Source: Xanthomonas sp. DAR 35659 (GTDB lineage: Bacteria > Pseudomonadota > Gammaproteobacteria > Xanthomonadales > Xanthomonadaceae). Taken from it: DNA of 64,000 nucleotides. The notes beneath the pieces were generated by a model that worked only from the letters and a program-made list of their open reading frames with translations, was not told where the DNA came from and searched no databases. The translations under genes and the position numbers were made by a program. The stretch lies in assembly GCF_041242975.1 (NCBI RefSeq), contig NZ_CP162488.1, positions 2,532,001-2,596,000 of the forward strand. The letters are read 5' to 3'. Below are positions 50,589 to 59,998 of the stretch, piece after piece. Numbering within the stretch: the stretch's first letter is position 1; every line of letters begins with the position of its first letter.

Positions 50589-53573
50589 TCAGGCGGCGCG
50601 TTCCGCCGCTCCGTTGGTCCGCGCCGGCGCGCTGGCCGTCAGGAAGGTCGAGAGCCCGGCGATGGTCTGGTGCACGTACAGGTCGCGCAGTTGCAGGCCC
50701 GGCAGTCCCCGCTCCCGCGCCTTGGCGGACATGCGGATGGCGATCAGGGAGTTGCCGCCAAGGTCGAAGAAGTTGTCGCTGCTGGACACCGGCACGGCGA
50801 ACAGTTCCTGCCAGATATCCAACAACTGGCGGGTCACGTCGTCGTCGGCGATGCCGACAGGTCGGTCGATGGCGGCCGCGCGGGGCGGCGCAGCCCGGTC
50901 CCCACCCGGGCGCGGACCACGGCCCGACGACGCCAGCACCCGGGCCGCCATGGCGACGGGATCGGCCTTGCCGTTGATGGTCAGGGGCATGGAGGAGACC
51001 TGCGCGATGGTGGCTGGCAGCATGTGCTCCGGCAACCGCGACAGCGCCAGGTCCCAGACCTGATCCAGCGTTGCGCCGTCGAGCACCACGTAGGCATCGA
51101 TGCGCGCGGTGGCCGCATCGGCGGGGTCGCGCTGGGCGAAGACCACCGCCGCGCTGGACACGCCCGGACAGTCCTGCAGCACCGAGCGGATCTCGTCGAG
51201 TTCGATGCGGAAACCACGCAGCTTGACCTGGCTGTCCAGGCGCCCGAGATGGAGCAGCTCGCCGTCGGGCAGCAGCCTGCCGCGGTCGCCGCTGCGGTAC
51301 AGCAGGCCTTCGCCGAACGGATTGGCGACGAAACGCTGCGCGTTGAGTTCCGCGCGATCGTGGTAGCCCAAGGCCACGCCGGCACCGGCGACATGGATCT
51401 CACCGTCGACGCCGGGAGGCAGCAGCGCCAGGTCGGCGGAGAGCACATGGGCCTGCCAGCCCGGAATCGGCTTGCCGACGGAGCGCGATCCTTCCAGGGC
51501 ATCCAGCCGCGACACCGTCCTGGCCGTGACGTGTACCGTGGTCTCGGTGATGCCGAACATGTTGACCAGCCGGCACTGCCGCTCGGGATGCCGGTCGAAC
51601 CATGGCAACAGGCGCCGCGTATCCAGCGCTTCGCCACCGAAGATCACCAGCCGCAGCTGCGGACCGATCGGACGATCCGCTTCATGGGCCATCAGTTGGG
51701 CGAAGGCCGACGGGGTCTGGCTGAGCAGGGTGATGCCGCGGTCGTTGATCTGCTCGATGAGCGCCGCAGGATCGCGCGACGCCTCGTGCCCGACCACATG
51801 CACGCATGCGCCGGTCAGCAGGGCGCCCCACACTTCCCACACCGAGAAGTCGAACGAGAAGGAGTGGAAGAAGCTCCACACGTCGTGCGGCCCCAGTTGG
51901 AAATCGTCGCGGACGGCGGCGACGAGCGCGTGCACGCTGCGATGCGCGACGCGTACCCCCTTCGGGCGGCCGGTGGAGCCGGAGGTGTAGATCATGTATG
52001 CCGCATCGTCCGGCGTCAGCCCGTCCGGCTCCTGCAGGCCAGCGCCAGCGTCGGCATCCAGCAACGCGGGCAGCGGCGCGATGGCGCAGCCAGCTGCGTA
52101 TGCCGACGCCCCGTTCTGCACGACGAGCAACTTCAGGGCCGCATCGGCACAGGTATGGGCGATGCGGTCCGTCGGATACTTCGGATCGATGGGCACATAA
52201 GTGCCGCCCAGCTTCATGATCGCTACGGCGGCGGCGATCATGTGGCGTGACCGGTCCACGCACAGGCCGACGTGATCGCCTGGCCGCACGCCCAGGCGCG
52301 CCAACTGCGCGGCCATCGTCGTCGCGCACTTCTCCAACTCTCGGTAAGTCATCATCCCGGCGTCGTCGCTGATGGCCGGGGCCTGGGGTTGACGGGCGGC
52401 GACGGCGGCGATGGCCGCTTCGATCCGCAGCGCCGGTTCCATCTGCGGCCGCTCGGCGCCAGCGCCGAGCTCGAGTACCTTGCGCCGCTGCGAGTCGTCG
52501 AGCAGCGGCAGGCTCTCCAGCGCGGCGGCGGGGTCGACCATCAGTTGCCGTGCGACCGTGCCGATGCAGGTCAGGAGCCACTGCGCATCGTCGTTGCCCA
52601 GGGCGCTACGTTCGTGGCTCAGGCGGATTTCGCTGCCAGCCGTCGTGGTGGCGATGTCCAGCAGCACCGGATAGGGCGGCTGCAGGAACGCGAGGTAGTC
52701 CAGTTGCGTTACGCCCAGCGCAGACAGCGCCGGCACGTCATGCACCACCACGCCGAGCCAGTCGCCGGGCTCCTGCGCGAGCACCGCCTGCGTGCCGGCG
52801 TTGAACGGCGCCGCGACGGTACGGGTCAACAACACGCCGCAGTGCCGCGGGTCGGCACCGATCACCCGCTGCGCCCAGCCCGATGCGGTGTCCCCCGGCT
52901 GCGTCCGCGGAACGTCGGCCAGCACGGGAATGCTCGCCATGGTCTGTCGCGCGAAGGCAAGCACGACGCGTGTGATTGCCTTTGCGATCACCTCCAGTGG
53001 CGCGTTCAGCACGATCGGTCCGTGGCGCATCGTGCCGGTCTCGGTCGTCGTGGCCGACCAACGCGCCAGCGGGGCCGCGCCGAGCGCGCCGTCGGCCACC
53101 GGCGGCAACGCAGCGGTGGTGACGACGGCCGCGGTATCGCCGGCGTGCGCCGGGACGTCGCCGGCGGCTCCGCTCGCGAGATGGTCCACGATACGGGTCA
53201 GCGTGGTGAGCCCGGCCGCGTCGCGTCGGGCCGCCACGATCAGGTCGCAGGGACCGTTGGCGTAGGTCAGTTGCACGATCCTTACCGTGTTCGACGGACC
53301 GGCGCCAACTGCGCGCGCGAGTTCCCGCTTGGCCAGTGCGTCCGCGTGAGCGCTGTGGTCGGCGAACGGCAGGGTTTCGCTGAAGAAGTGGAGAACGGGC
53401 ACGGCGTCGCGCCCGCTCCGCTCAGGCACGCAGCCGAGTGCGACGGCACGCTGCCGGGCCTGCTCCGGGCAAACGCCCACCGCCAATCGCACGCGCAGGG
53501 CGTGCGCGTGTCCGCTCGATACGTGCTCGCGGGCCGTGGCCTGCGCAGCGTCGCGGTGGGGCGTGGAAGGCAT
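50589..53573 (-). CDS. NRPS module: degenerate condensation - adenylation (Thr-like) - PCP
   Basis: A 994-residue single module. Residues 1-375 look like a condensation domain, but the catalytic HHxxxDG is replaced by VAARRDAAGL (about 111-120), so it is probably inactive or structural. The adenylation domain (about 390-870) has YTSGSTGRPKGVRVAH, FFHSFSFDFSVWEVWG, NMFGITETTVHVT and LHLGRLDSQVKLRGFRIEL. Reading the ten pocket positions gives D-F-W-S-I-G-M-V-H-K, one change from the classic threonine code DFWNIGMVHK. The carrier domain has DNFFDLGGNSLIAIRM with the pantetheine serine at about 942. There is no thioesterase, epimerase or second module. It needs partners in trans; the rest of the assembly line is not in this window. 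Confidence 0.9.
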   Translation of the reverse strand: MPSTPHRDAAQATAREHVSSGHAHALRVRLAVGVCPEQARQRAVALGCVPERSGRDAVPVLHFFSETLPFADHSAHADALAKRELARAVGAGPSNTVRIVQLTYANGPCDLIVAARRDAAGLTTLTRIVDHLASGAAGDVPAHAGDTAAVVTTAALPPVADGALGAAPLARWSATTTETGTMRHGPIVLNAPLEVIAKAITRVVLAFARQTMASIPVLADVPRTQPGDTASGWAQRVIGADPRHCGVLLTRTVAAPFNAGTQAVLAQEPGDWLGVVVHDVPALSALGVTQLDYLAFLQPPYPVLLDIATTTAGSEIRLSHERSALGNDDAQWLLTCIGTVARQLMVDPAAALESLPLLDDSQRRKVLELGAGAERPQMEPALRIEAAIAAVAARQPQAPAISDDAGMMTYRELEKCATTMAAQLARLGVRPGDHVGLCVDRSRHMIAAAVAIMKLGGTYVPIDPKYPTDRIAHTCADAALKLLVVQNGASAYAAGCAIAPLPALLDADAGAGLQEPDGLTPDDAAYMIYTSGSTGRPKGVRVAHRSVHALVAAVRDDFQLGPHDVWSFFHSFSFDFSVWEVWGALLTGACVHVVGHEASRDPAALIEQINDRGITLLSQTPSAFAQLMAHEADRPIGPQLRLVIFGGEALDTRRLLPWFDRHPERQCRLVNMFGITETTVHVTARTVSRLDALEGSRSVGKPIPGWQAHVLSADLALLPPGVDGEIHVAGAGVALGYHDRAELNAQRFVANPFGEGLLYRSGDRGRLLPDGELLHLGRLDSQVKLRGFRIELDEIRSVLQDCPGVSSAAVVFAQRDPADAATARIDAYVVLDGATLDQVWDLALSRLPEHMLPATIAQVSSMPLTINGKADPVAMAARVLASSGRGPRPGGDRAAPPRAAAIDRPVGIADDDVTRQLLDIWQELFAVPVSSSDNFFDLGGNSLIAIRMSAKARERGLPGLQLRDLYVHQTIAGLSTFLTASAPARTNGAAERAA

Positions 53574-53610
53574 GAGTGGGCGGCTCCGATTTGGTTGCTC
53601 TGTCCGACGC

Positions 53611-54435
53611 TCAGCGCGCCGTGAATCCGCCGTCGACGGTGACGATGCTGCCGGTCACCCGGCGTGCCGCATCCGATGCGAGCCAGACCGCGGCTTCGGC
53701 CACATCCGCCGGCTCGACCAGCTCGTTCATCGGTTGCGCCTGGGTGAAGACCTGCTCGTGGCTGGCCACGTCGACCTCGAGCGAGCGTGCGATCTCCGAC
53801 AACATGCGACCCTCGACATGACCGGAGTCACGCACCGAACCCGGGCAGATCGCGTTGACCCGTACCTTGAGCGGACCGTAGTCCAGCGCCGCGGCCCGGG
53901 TCAGCCCGACGATGCCGTGCTTGGCCGCCACGTACGCCGAAAAATTGCGATAGCCGACGCTGCCGGCGGTGGACGCGATGTTGATGATGCTTCCGGTGCG
54001 TTGCGACGTCATGAACTGTCCGACGGCCTTGGTCATGCGCCACGCGCCGCTGAGGTCGATGTCGATCATCAGGTTCCACTCTTCCTCCTCGATGTCGTGC
54101 ACGATCTTTCCCGAGGGCGCGGCGATGCCGGCATTGTTCAGCAGGATGTCGATCCGGCCGAACCGCTCCAGCGCCATGTCCTTGGCCTGATGCAGCGCAG
54201 CCATGTCGCGCACGTCGGCGCCGACCACCAGCACCGCCGCGCCGGCGCGGCGGCACAGCGCGGCGGTGGTCTGCAGTTGGTCGGCGTTGCCCAGGGGATA
54301 CGGCACGCCGTCGATGTGCGTGTCGACATCCAGCAAGACCAGGTCGGCACCTTCGCGGGCGAACGCGCGGGCGCATTCGCGCCCGAGGCCACGCGCGGCC
54401 CCGGTGACGACGGCGACCTTGCCGGCCAGCCTCAT
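53611..54435 (-). CDS. Short-chain dehydrogenase/reductase
   Basis: A 274-residue classical SDR: MRLAGKVAVVTGAARGLGRE (TGxxxGxG cofactor motif), ILLNNAGIA (NNAG), IINIASTAGSVGYRNFSAYV with catalytic serine, then AAKHG (YxxxK), and CPGSVRDS. The acidic VLLDVDTHIDG after the second strand favours NAD(H). It could oxidise or reduce a hydroxyl or keto group of the pathway intermediate, for example the one produced by the monooxygenase or hydroxylase. It lies 37 bp upstream of the NRPS gene and its start overlaps the thioesterase gene by ATGA, so it is in the same operon. Confidence 0.9.
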   Translation of the reverse strand: MRLAGKVAVVTGAARGLGRECARAFAREGADLVLLDVDTHIDGVPYPLGNADQLQTTAALCRRAGAAVLVVGADVRDMAALHQAKDMALERFGRIDILLNNAGIAAPSGKIVHDIEEEEWNLMIDIDLSGAWRMTKAVGQFMTSQRTGSIINIASTAGSVGYRNFSAYVAAKHGIVGLTRAAALDYGPLKVRVNAICPGSVRDSGHVEGRMLSEIARSLEVDVASHEQVFTQAQPMNELVEPADVAEAAVWLASDAARRVTGSIVTVDGGFTAR

Positions 54436-55163
54436 CGCGCCGCATCCACGGCGGTGGCGGTCGACAGCGAACGCGCGAAACGGTCGATGAGTTGCAATAG
54501 AGGCATGGGATCAGCGATGAAGTACATATGGCCGCCCGGCAACTCGCGGTGCGTACATTGCGCGCCGCTGGCGCGGGACCAGCCGGCGACTTGCGACGCC
54601 GACACCAAGGCGTCCTGGGCGCCGCGCACGGTCATCAGCGGCACGCTGAGCCCTGCCCCGCTGCGCGGCCGATACTCCTCATGCATGCGCACATCCGCGC
54701 GCAGCGCCGGCAGCAGCAGTTCACGCATCATCGGATCGTCCAGCGCTTCGTGGCGATAGTCCGAGAAGCGCGACACAGCGGCGATGAACGCGTCGTCGTC
54801 GCGCTGGTCGGAGGCGCGCTCGGTGCGGGGACTCCACGGATCCGGCGATCCGCTGACCACCACGCCCAGCAATGGAAACCGCGCCGAGTCCTCGAGCCGG
54901 CGCGCGAGTTCGAAGGCCAGCACCGCGCCCAGGCTGTGCCCGAACAGCAGGGCCGGCTGGTCGTCGTCGTCGGCCAGCAGGTGCGCCGCCAACTCGTCGG
55001 CGGCGGAATGCAGGTCCTCATGCGCCGGTTCGAGAAAGCGCTTCTCGCGCCCGGGCAACTGCATCGGGACCGGTTCCAGTCCTTCGGCAACGCCCTTCCA
55101 GGCATTGAAGAAGGACGCGCCGGCACCCGCGAACGGGACGCAGATCAGGCGGATAGCATGCAT
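54432..55163 (-). CDS. Second type II thioesterase
   Basis: A 243-residue alpha/beta hydrolase: LICVPFAGAGASFFNAWKGV, PVPMQLPGREKRFLEPAHED, nucleophile elbow LLFGHSLGAVLAFELARRLE (Ser at about 78), catalytic Asp region VRGAQDALVSASQV and His in LPGGHMYFIADPM. It is the GrsT/RifR editing type. It is inside the operon, overlapping the SDR gene. With the plus-strand copy at 41,987 the cluster has two editing thioesterases, one of which could act as the releasing enzyme since no thioesterase domain is seen in the NRPS. Confidence 0.9.
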   Translation of the reverse strand: MHAIRLICVPFAGAGASFFNAWKGVAEGLEPVPMQLPGREKRFLEPAHEDLHSAADELAAHLLADDDDQPALLFGHSLGAVLAFELARRLEDSARFPLLGVVVSGSPDPWSPRTERASDQRDDDAFIAAVSRFSDYRHEALDDPMMRELLLPALRADVRMHEEYRPRSGAGLSVPLMTVRGAQDALVSASQVAGWSRASGAQCTHRELPGGHMYFIADPMPLLQLIDRFARSLSTATAVDAAR

Positions 55164-55206
55164 GGATTCATCCTTGTTGCAGTCTGATGGTCGCGACGGC
55201 GGGCGC

Positions 55207-57645
55207 CTATTCCGAGCGCAGCGCGAACACGGGCCAACGGGTGATGATGGCCCGCAGCGTGAGGTAGCAGGCGGCGGCCACCGAGGCGACGATGACGATG
55301 TAGCCGGTCGCTCCGGCGCCCCAGGACAACGGCAGCTCGTAGCCCGCGTAGCGCGCCAGCAGCCGATCGGCGGCGATCAGGATGACCAGGCTGGCGATGG
55401 TGCCGTAGACGCAGAGGATCAGGTTCTCCGTATAGACCATCTGCGCGATGCGCGCCGGTGCCGCGCCGATGGACATCCGTACGCCGAGTTCGTAACGGCG
55501 CAGCAGGATGCCGTAATTGAGCACGCCGTAGATTCCGACGCTGGCCAGCAATACGGTCAGCACGCCGAGGCCGATCGCCACCCAGACGATGAACAGGTCC
55601 TTGAGCACCAATTGGTGATAGATGTCATCGACCCGCTCGTACTCGTACAGGTTGTACTGGCTGTTGACCGCGCCAAGCACGTCGAGGAATTCCTGCCGGC
55701 TCAGGGTGGCGCCCTGCTCGAGTTGCACGATGAAGCGCAGGCCGCTGTAGCGGGTCGCGTAGAGCCGCGGCGTGGCCGGCGTGCGCGGAATGCTGACGTC
55801 GCGCACGACGCCGATGATTTCATTGGGCTTGAACTCGCCCTCGCCGTCCGCCTGCCAATAGACGTGACGGCCGACGACATCGCCGTCGGGTGCGATACGC
55901 CTGGCCATCTCCTGGTTGACCAGCACCTTCGGCGCCGAGCTGTTCACGTCGTCGCGGCTGAAGTTGCTGCCGCTCACCAGCTTTTCCCCCATCACCGAAA
56001 GGTAGGCGTCGTCCACCAGGTTGGTCGCCACCGATACCGTCTCGGTGCCGGCGGCATCCAGCTTGACCGAGCTTGTCCAGCGGTTGCTCATCATCGGCAC
56101 GAACAGCGCGCTGCTCACCTGCTTCACCTTGGGCAACTGCTTCAGGCGCGCGGTGAGATCTTCGATGTTACGGATGCGCTCGTCCCGACTGGGCTGCAGC
56201 GCGCCGGTACTCAAGTTGGCGAATACCAGGTTGTCGATGTTGAAGCCGGGATCGCGCGTGATGGTCTCGTACGAGAGACGGACGACGCTGGAGATGGCGA
56301 CGAGCAGGAACGCGGCGAGCGCGATCTGGCTCACCACCAGCGTGTCGCGGACGGTTGCCGACACCTGCAATCCCGACCCCTTGCCGCTGGATTTGAGTTG
56401 GGACGCCAGGCGCCGGTAGTCGAGAAGATGCGTTACCAACCCGGAGAACGCCAGGGCCAGGAGCAGCACCAGGCCGATGGCCACCCCCACCGTTGCGGGG
56501 GAGATGGATAGCTCGGCGATGCGCGGCAACTGCCCCGCGATCCTGTCCTTCATCGCCGAGGTCACCACGGTGGCCAGCAACAGCGCCAGCACGGTGGAGG
56601 TGCCGACCAGCAACAGGTGTTCGGCGAAGACCTGACGGAAGATGTGCGATTTCTTCGCGCCCAGGGTCGCGCGGATGGAGAGCTCGCGCAATTGCTCGGC
56701 TGCCCGCGAGAGCAGCAGGTTGAAGACGTTGATGCAGGCGATGATGGCCAGCGCGAGCCCACTGGCGAGGAACAGCAGCGCCGACACCCTTCCGTCCTCC
56801 ACCAGATAGGGCTTCAGTCCTTCCAGCGAGACGTGATAGGAAGCATTGTTGAGAAAGGCCGAACCGCGCGTCTCGGCTTTGAAGCGGTCGCTGACGAGAC
56901 TGTTGATCGACTGTTCGGCGACCGCCTGGCGCTGACCCGGTGCGAGCAGGCCAAGCAGCTTGATCTGGTCGGTGAAGGCCGACCAGTTGCGGCGGATCTC
57001 CGGCGGCCATGTGTTGAATTCCCATGGCAACCAGACGTTGGTCTTCAGACCGGCCTGGAACAGCTCCGGCTCCACGAAGCGCGCGGCGGTGACGCCGATG
57101 ATCCGGTAGGACACGTCGTTGACGACGACCTTGTCGTCGAGCACGTTGTCGCGTCCCCCGAAATAGGTCTGCCAGGTCTCGTAGCTGATGACGGCCACGG
57201 GTTCGTGCGAACCGACACCATTGCGCGCGGAGAAGCCGCTGCCCTTGGCGAAGCCGGCGCCCAGAATGGGAAAGTAGTCAGGCGTTGCGTTGGTGATGCG
57301 CAGCTTGGGCCGGGCGGCGATGTTGGTGACGATTTCCTCGCCGTAGTTCAGGATCGCCAACCGCTCGAGGCCGGTCTGCGCCTTGCTTTTCTCGAGCAGT
57401 TCGGCGATCGGATAGGCGACGTTGTCGGCGAATTTCACCTCGCTGCTCTCGTAGACGTTGCCGACGCCCACGACCAGCCGCTCCTGGGCCGGGTACGGCA
57501 GCGCCTTGAGCAGAAGCACCTGGTTGAGGTTGACCACGCACAGCAGGATGCCAAGGGTCACCGTCAGGGTCAGCACGATGCTGAGGACGAACAATGGCCG
57601 TTTGCGCAGACTGCTCCAGGCCTCCGCGAGTTCCTGGCGCAGCAT
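55207..57645 (-). CDS. MacB/FtsX-type ABC transporter permease
   Basis: An 812-residue permease starting MLRQELAEAWSSLRKRPLFV with a first membrane helix (VLSIVLTLTVTLGILLCVV). A large periplasmic MacB-PCD domain follows, then the FtsX three-helix block near 340-440, a second periplasmic domain and a last FtsX block (VAIGLGVLTVLLASVGIYGV). This duplicated layout is that of the large ADOP/MacB-like permeases. With the ATPase and adaptor genes upstream it forms a MacAB-like exporter. The ATG at 57645 overlaps the stop of the ATPase gene. A second transport system in addition to the PvdE-like exporter suggests separate cytoplasm-to-periplasm and periplasm-to-outside steps. Confidence 0.88.
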   Translation of the reverse strand: MLRQELAEAWSSLRKRPLFVLSIVLTLTVTLGILLCVVNLNQVLLLKALPYPAQERLVVGVGNVYESSEVKFADNVAYPIAELLEKSKAQTGLERLAILNYGEEIVTNIAARPKLRITNATPDYFPILGAGFAKGSGFSARNGVGSHEPVAVISYETWQTYFGGRDNVLDDKVVVNDVSYRIIGVTAARFVEPELFQAGLKTNVWLPWEFNTWPPEIRRNWSAFTDQIKLLGLLAPGQRQAVAEQSINSLVSDRFKAETRGSAFLNNASYHVSLEGLKPYLVEDGRVSALLFLASGLALAIIACINVFNLLLSRAAEQLRELSIRATLGAKKSHIFRQVFAEHLLLVGTSTVLALLLATVVTSAMKDRIAGQLPRIAELSISPATVGVAIGLVLLLALAFSGLVTHLLDYRRLASQLKSSGKGSGLQVSATVRDTLVVSQIALAAFLLVAISSVVRLSYETITRDPGFNIDNLVFANLSTGALQPSRDERIRNIEDLTARLKQLPKVKQVSSALFVPMMSNRWTSSVKLDAAGTETVSVATNLVDDAYLSVMGEKLVSGSNFSRDDVNSSAPKVLVNQEMARRIAPDGDVVGRHVYWQADGEGEFKPNEIIGVVRDVSIPRTPATPRLYATRYSGLRFIVQLEQGATLSRQEFLDVLGAVNSQYNLYEYERVDDIYHQLVLKDLFIVWVAIGLGVLTVLLASVGIYGVLNYGILLRRYELGVRMSIGAAPARIAQMVYTENLILCVYGTIASLVILIAADRLLARYAGYELPLSWGAGATGYIVIVASVAAACYLTLRAIITRWPVFALRSE

Positions 57646-58367
57646 CAGGCGGCCTCGTCCTTGGGCTGCCCGGCGGCCCGCGAGTGGCTCGACTGGATCT
57701 TGCCATCCAGCAGGCTGATCCGGGTGCGGGCGAAGTCCGCATAGCGCGGATCGTGGGTGACCATGCAAATGGTGGTGCCGGCCTGGTTCAACTCGTCCAG
57801 CAACGCCATGATGGCGTCGCCATTGGCGGAGTCCAGATTGCCGGTCGGCTCATCCACCAGCAGGACGGCGGGGTTGGCCACCAGGGCGCGGGCGATGGCG
57901 ATGCGCTGCTGCTGGCCGCCGGACAGCTGGTTCGGCCTGTGCCCGGCGCGGTGGTTCATGCCGACCTTCTCCAGGCAGTCGGTGACCCGCGCCTGCACCT
58001 GCTCGGCACTGCGCCGGGTACGCGAATAGCGCAGCGGAAGCGCGACGTTCTGGGCCACCGTCAGCCCGTCGATGAGATTGAACTGCTGAAAGACGAAGCC
58101 GATCTTCTCGCAGCGCACCTCCGCACCTTCGGACAGGCCCATCCTGCTGACGTCGATGCCGTCGAGAAAGTAGCTGCCGGAGGTCGGGGCATCCAGCAGT
58201 CCGAGAATCGAGAGCAGCGTGGACTTCCCACAGCCGGAAGGACCGGAGATGGCGAGGTAGTCGCCCTCCAGCACCTGCAGGGTCACCTCGGACAGCGCAT
58301 AGGTGTCGACTTCGTCGGTCGAGAACACCTTGCTGAGATTCTCGACGCGGATCTTGGCCTTGCTCAT
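57645..58367 (-). CDS. MacB-type ABC transporter ATPase (LolD/FtsE class)
   Basis: A 240-residue ATPase: Walker A ISGPSGCGKSTLLSILG (about 40-56), Q-loop VFQQFNLIDGLTV, signature NQLSGGQQQRIAIARAL (about 146-162), Walker B VLLVDEPTGNLDS and H-loop MVTHDPRYA. It belongs to the lipoprotein-release/MacB ATPase class and pairs with the permease encoded immediately downstream. The ATG at 58367 is chosen because it matches the family's N-terminus (MSKAKIRVENLSKVF); the longer frame from 58457 adds a Cys/Pro-rich segment without homology. The tail (SRAAGQPKDEAA) is hydrophilic. Confidence 0.92.
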   Translation of the reverse strand: MSKAKIRVENLSKVFSTDEVDTYALSEVTLQVLEGDYLAISGPSGCGKSTLLSILGLLDAPTSGSYFLDGIDVSRMGLSEGAEVRCEKIGFVFQQFNLIDGLTVAQNVALPLRYSRTRRSAEQVQARVTDCLEKVGMNHRAGHRPNQLSGGQQQRIAIARALVANPAVLLVDEPTGNLDSANGDAIMALLDELNQAGTTICMVTHDPRYADFARTRISLLDGKIQSSHSRAAGQPKDEAA

Positions 58368-58453
58368 GACGTACCCCGGAAGTAATGACTGGTCCATGTA
58401 GCGACTGCACGACGCGTGCGGCGGGGCCGGCCCGCAGGCCGGCTCGGCACGCG

Positions 58454-59716
58454 TCAATCGGCGATTGCGAGCACGTCCTCCGACGCATACTTGGAGACAT
58501 CCGACAGGACGATGCCGGAACCCTTGGGCACCCCGTTCCTGATCTGGATCAACTTGCCGGACTCCTGCCCGAACTCCACCTTGGTCCGGCGCGCGACGTC
58601 GCCTCCCCCATCCACCACGAACACGCTGGAGCTGGCATTGGCGACGACATTCGCCGGACGTTCCACGTACAAGGCATTGGGGAACGACCCGACGCCGACG
58701 CTGGCATCCACGTTGAGGCCCGGGCGCGCGTTCGCCGGCAGCGGCTGATCGGGCCTGAGCTCGATCAGGACGCTGCCATCGGCGACGCCTGGATTGATCT
58801 GCGTCACTTTGGCCGGCACCCGCGTGCCGCCGACGGAAATGGTGGCGGGCTGGCCGATCTGGACGGCGTCGCTCCTGGATTGCGGGATCTTGACCAGCGC
58901 GTCGAGGTCCCGGTCGCCGCCGATCAGCGCCAGCTCCTTGCCGGTGTCGATGCTCTGGCCGAGCTCCACGTAGAGCAATTGCAAGGTCCCCTCCTTGCCC
59001 GCGCGGACGGTCAGCCTGTTCTTCTGTTCCATGACCTTGTCATAGGCGAGCTGACGCTCCTGCACGAGGCGGTTGCGTATCTCGATCTGCGCGCCGTTGA
59101 TCTTCTGCAGCGTCGCATAGCGCTGCTTCTCGATCTGCAGGCTGTGGCGCAGCTGCTTGGCGTTGAGCGAGATCTCGGCATACGCGATCGAACTGATGAT
59201 GCGGGCCTTGGCGAGGTCGGCCATCGCCTTCTCGCGCATCTGCGCCAGCTCCAGTTCGGACTGCACCTTGAACAAGGCCGCCTCCGCCTCCTGCAGTTCT
59301 CGCTGCTGGGTCAGCCCGATCTCCTGCACGGCGATCTTCTCCGCTTCGAGCTGGTGCCGGGCGAGATCAAGATCCTGGTCGATCTGCGGATTGGACATGC
59401 GCAGGATGACGCTGTCCGGCGTCACCTTCGCCCCGGGTTTGAGCACCAGCTCTTCCACGGTCGCCTTGCTGTCGCTGGTGATGAGACGCGCGCTGCCGGA
59501 CTTCAATTCGCCGTAGCCATCGACGGACACATCGAATTTGCCGCTCTTGACGACACCGATCACCAGCGCATCGCGCTTGATGGCGGCGGAAGACGATTGG
59601 GAGCGCAGCGCAAAGCCGATGATGACGACGACAACCGCCGCGGACAGCAGCAACATCTTCCTGGAAGCGAACCACTTCCCCCGACTACGCACCTTCTCCG
59701 ATCTTGCGATATCCAT
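58454..59716 (-). CDS. MacA/HlyD-type periplasmic adaptor
   Basis: A 420-residue protein with one N-terminal membrane helix (KMLLLSAAVVVVIIGFALRS), a beta-barrel/lipoyl half (GYGELKSGSARLITSDSKAT, LVLKPGAKVTPDSVILRM), a long coiled-coil hairpin from about 110 to 240 (ELELAQMREKAMADLAKARI) and the returning lipoyl strand (LTVRAGKEGTLQLLYVELGQ). It is the adaptor of the tripartite MacAB-like exporter encoded by the next two genes. Upstream there is a 282-bp gap (59,717-59,998), the largest in the operon, which could carry an internal promoter; no gene is seen in it. The gap includes a locally AT-rich stretch near 59,935-59,945. Confidence 0.88.
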   Translation of the reverse strand: MDIARSEKVRSRGKWFASRKMLLLSAAVVVVIIGFALRSQSSSAAIKRDALVIGVVKSGKFDVSVDGYGELKSGSARLITSDSKATVEELVLKPGAKVTPDSVILRMSNPQIDQDLDLARHQLEAEKIAVQEIGLTQQRELQEAEAALFKVQSELELAQMREKAMADLAKARIISSIAYAEISLNAKQLRHSLQIEKQRYATLQKINGAQIEIRNRLVQERQLAYDKVMEQKNRLTVRAGKEGTLQLLYVELGQSIDTGKELALIGGDRDLDALVKIPQSRSDAVQIGQPATISVGGTRVPAKVTQINPGVADGSVLIELRPDQPLPANARPGLNVDASVGVGSFPNALYVERPANVVANASSSVFVVDGGGDVARRTKVEFGQESGKLIQIRNGVPKGSGIVLSDVSKYASEDVLAIAD

Positions 59717-59998
59717 TTCTTCGTCCGTGGCTGAACGTCATTCACGCGTGCACTGCGTGCGGGGATCGCAGCTGAACGGCGGCGGCGTCTGCCCTCGGCA
59801 TCCATTGCGCCTGCGTGACTGGTGATCCAGTGCAATCGCAGAGAGTTGTGATCGTTGGCGAGCCTATGGCAGAGCCCACACAGTGTAAAGCCGCATCGCG
59901 GTGCCATCGCGGTGCATGACGTAGACAGAAAGGAATAGTAATCACATCGTACGAGGAGGCATGCAACATGCGCGATGTGGCGTGCTTCATGCGTCAGT

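Noticed and set aside
54784..56511. 575-codon plus-strand frame opposite thioesterase and permease
   Set aside because: It crosses a gene boundary on the opposite strand and shows no domain.
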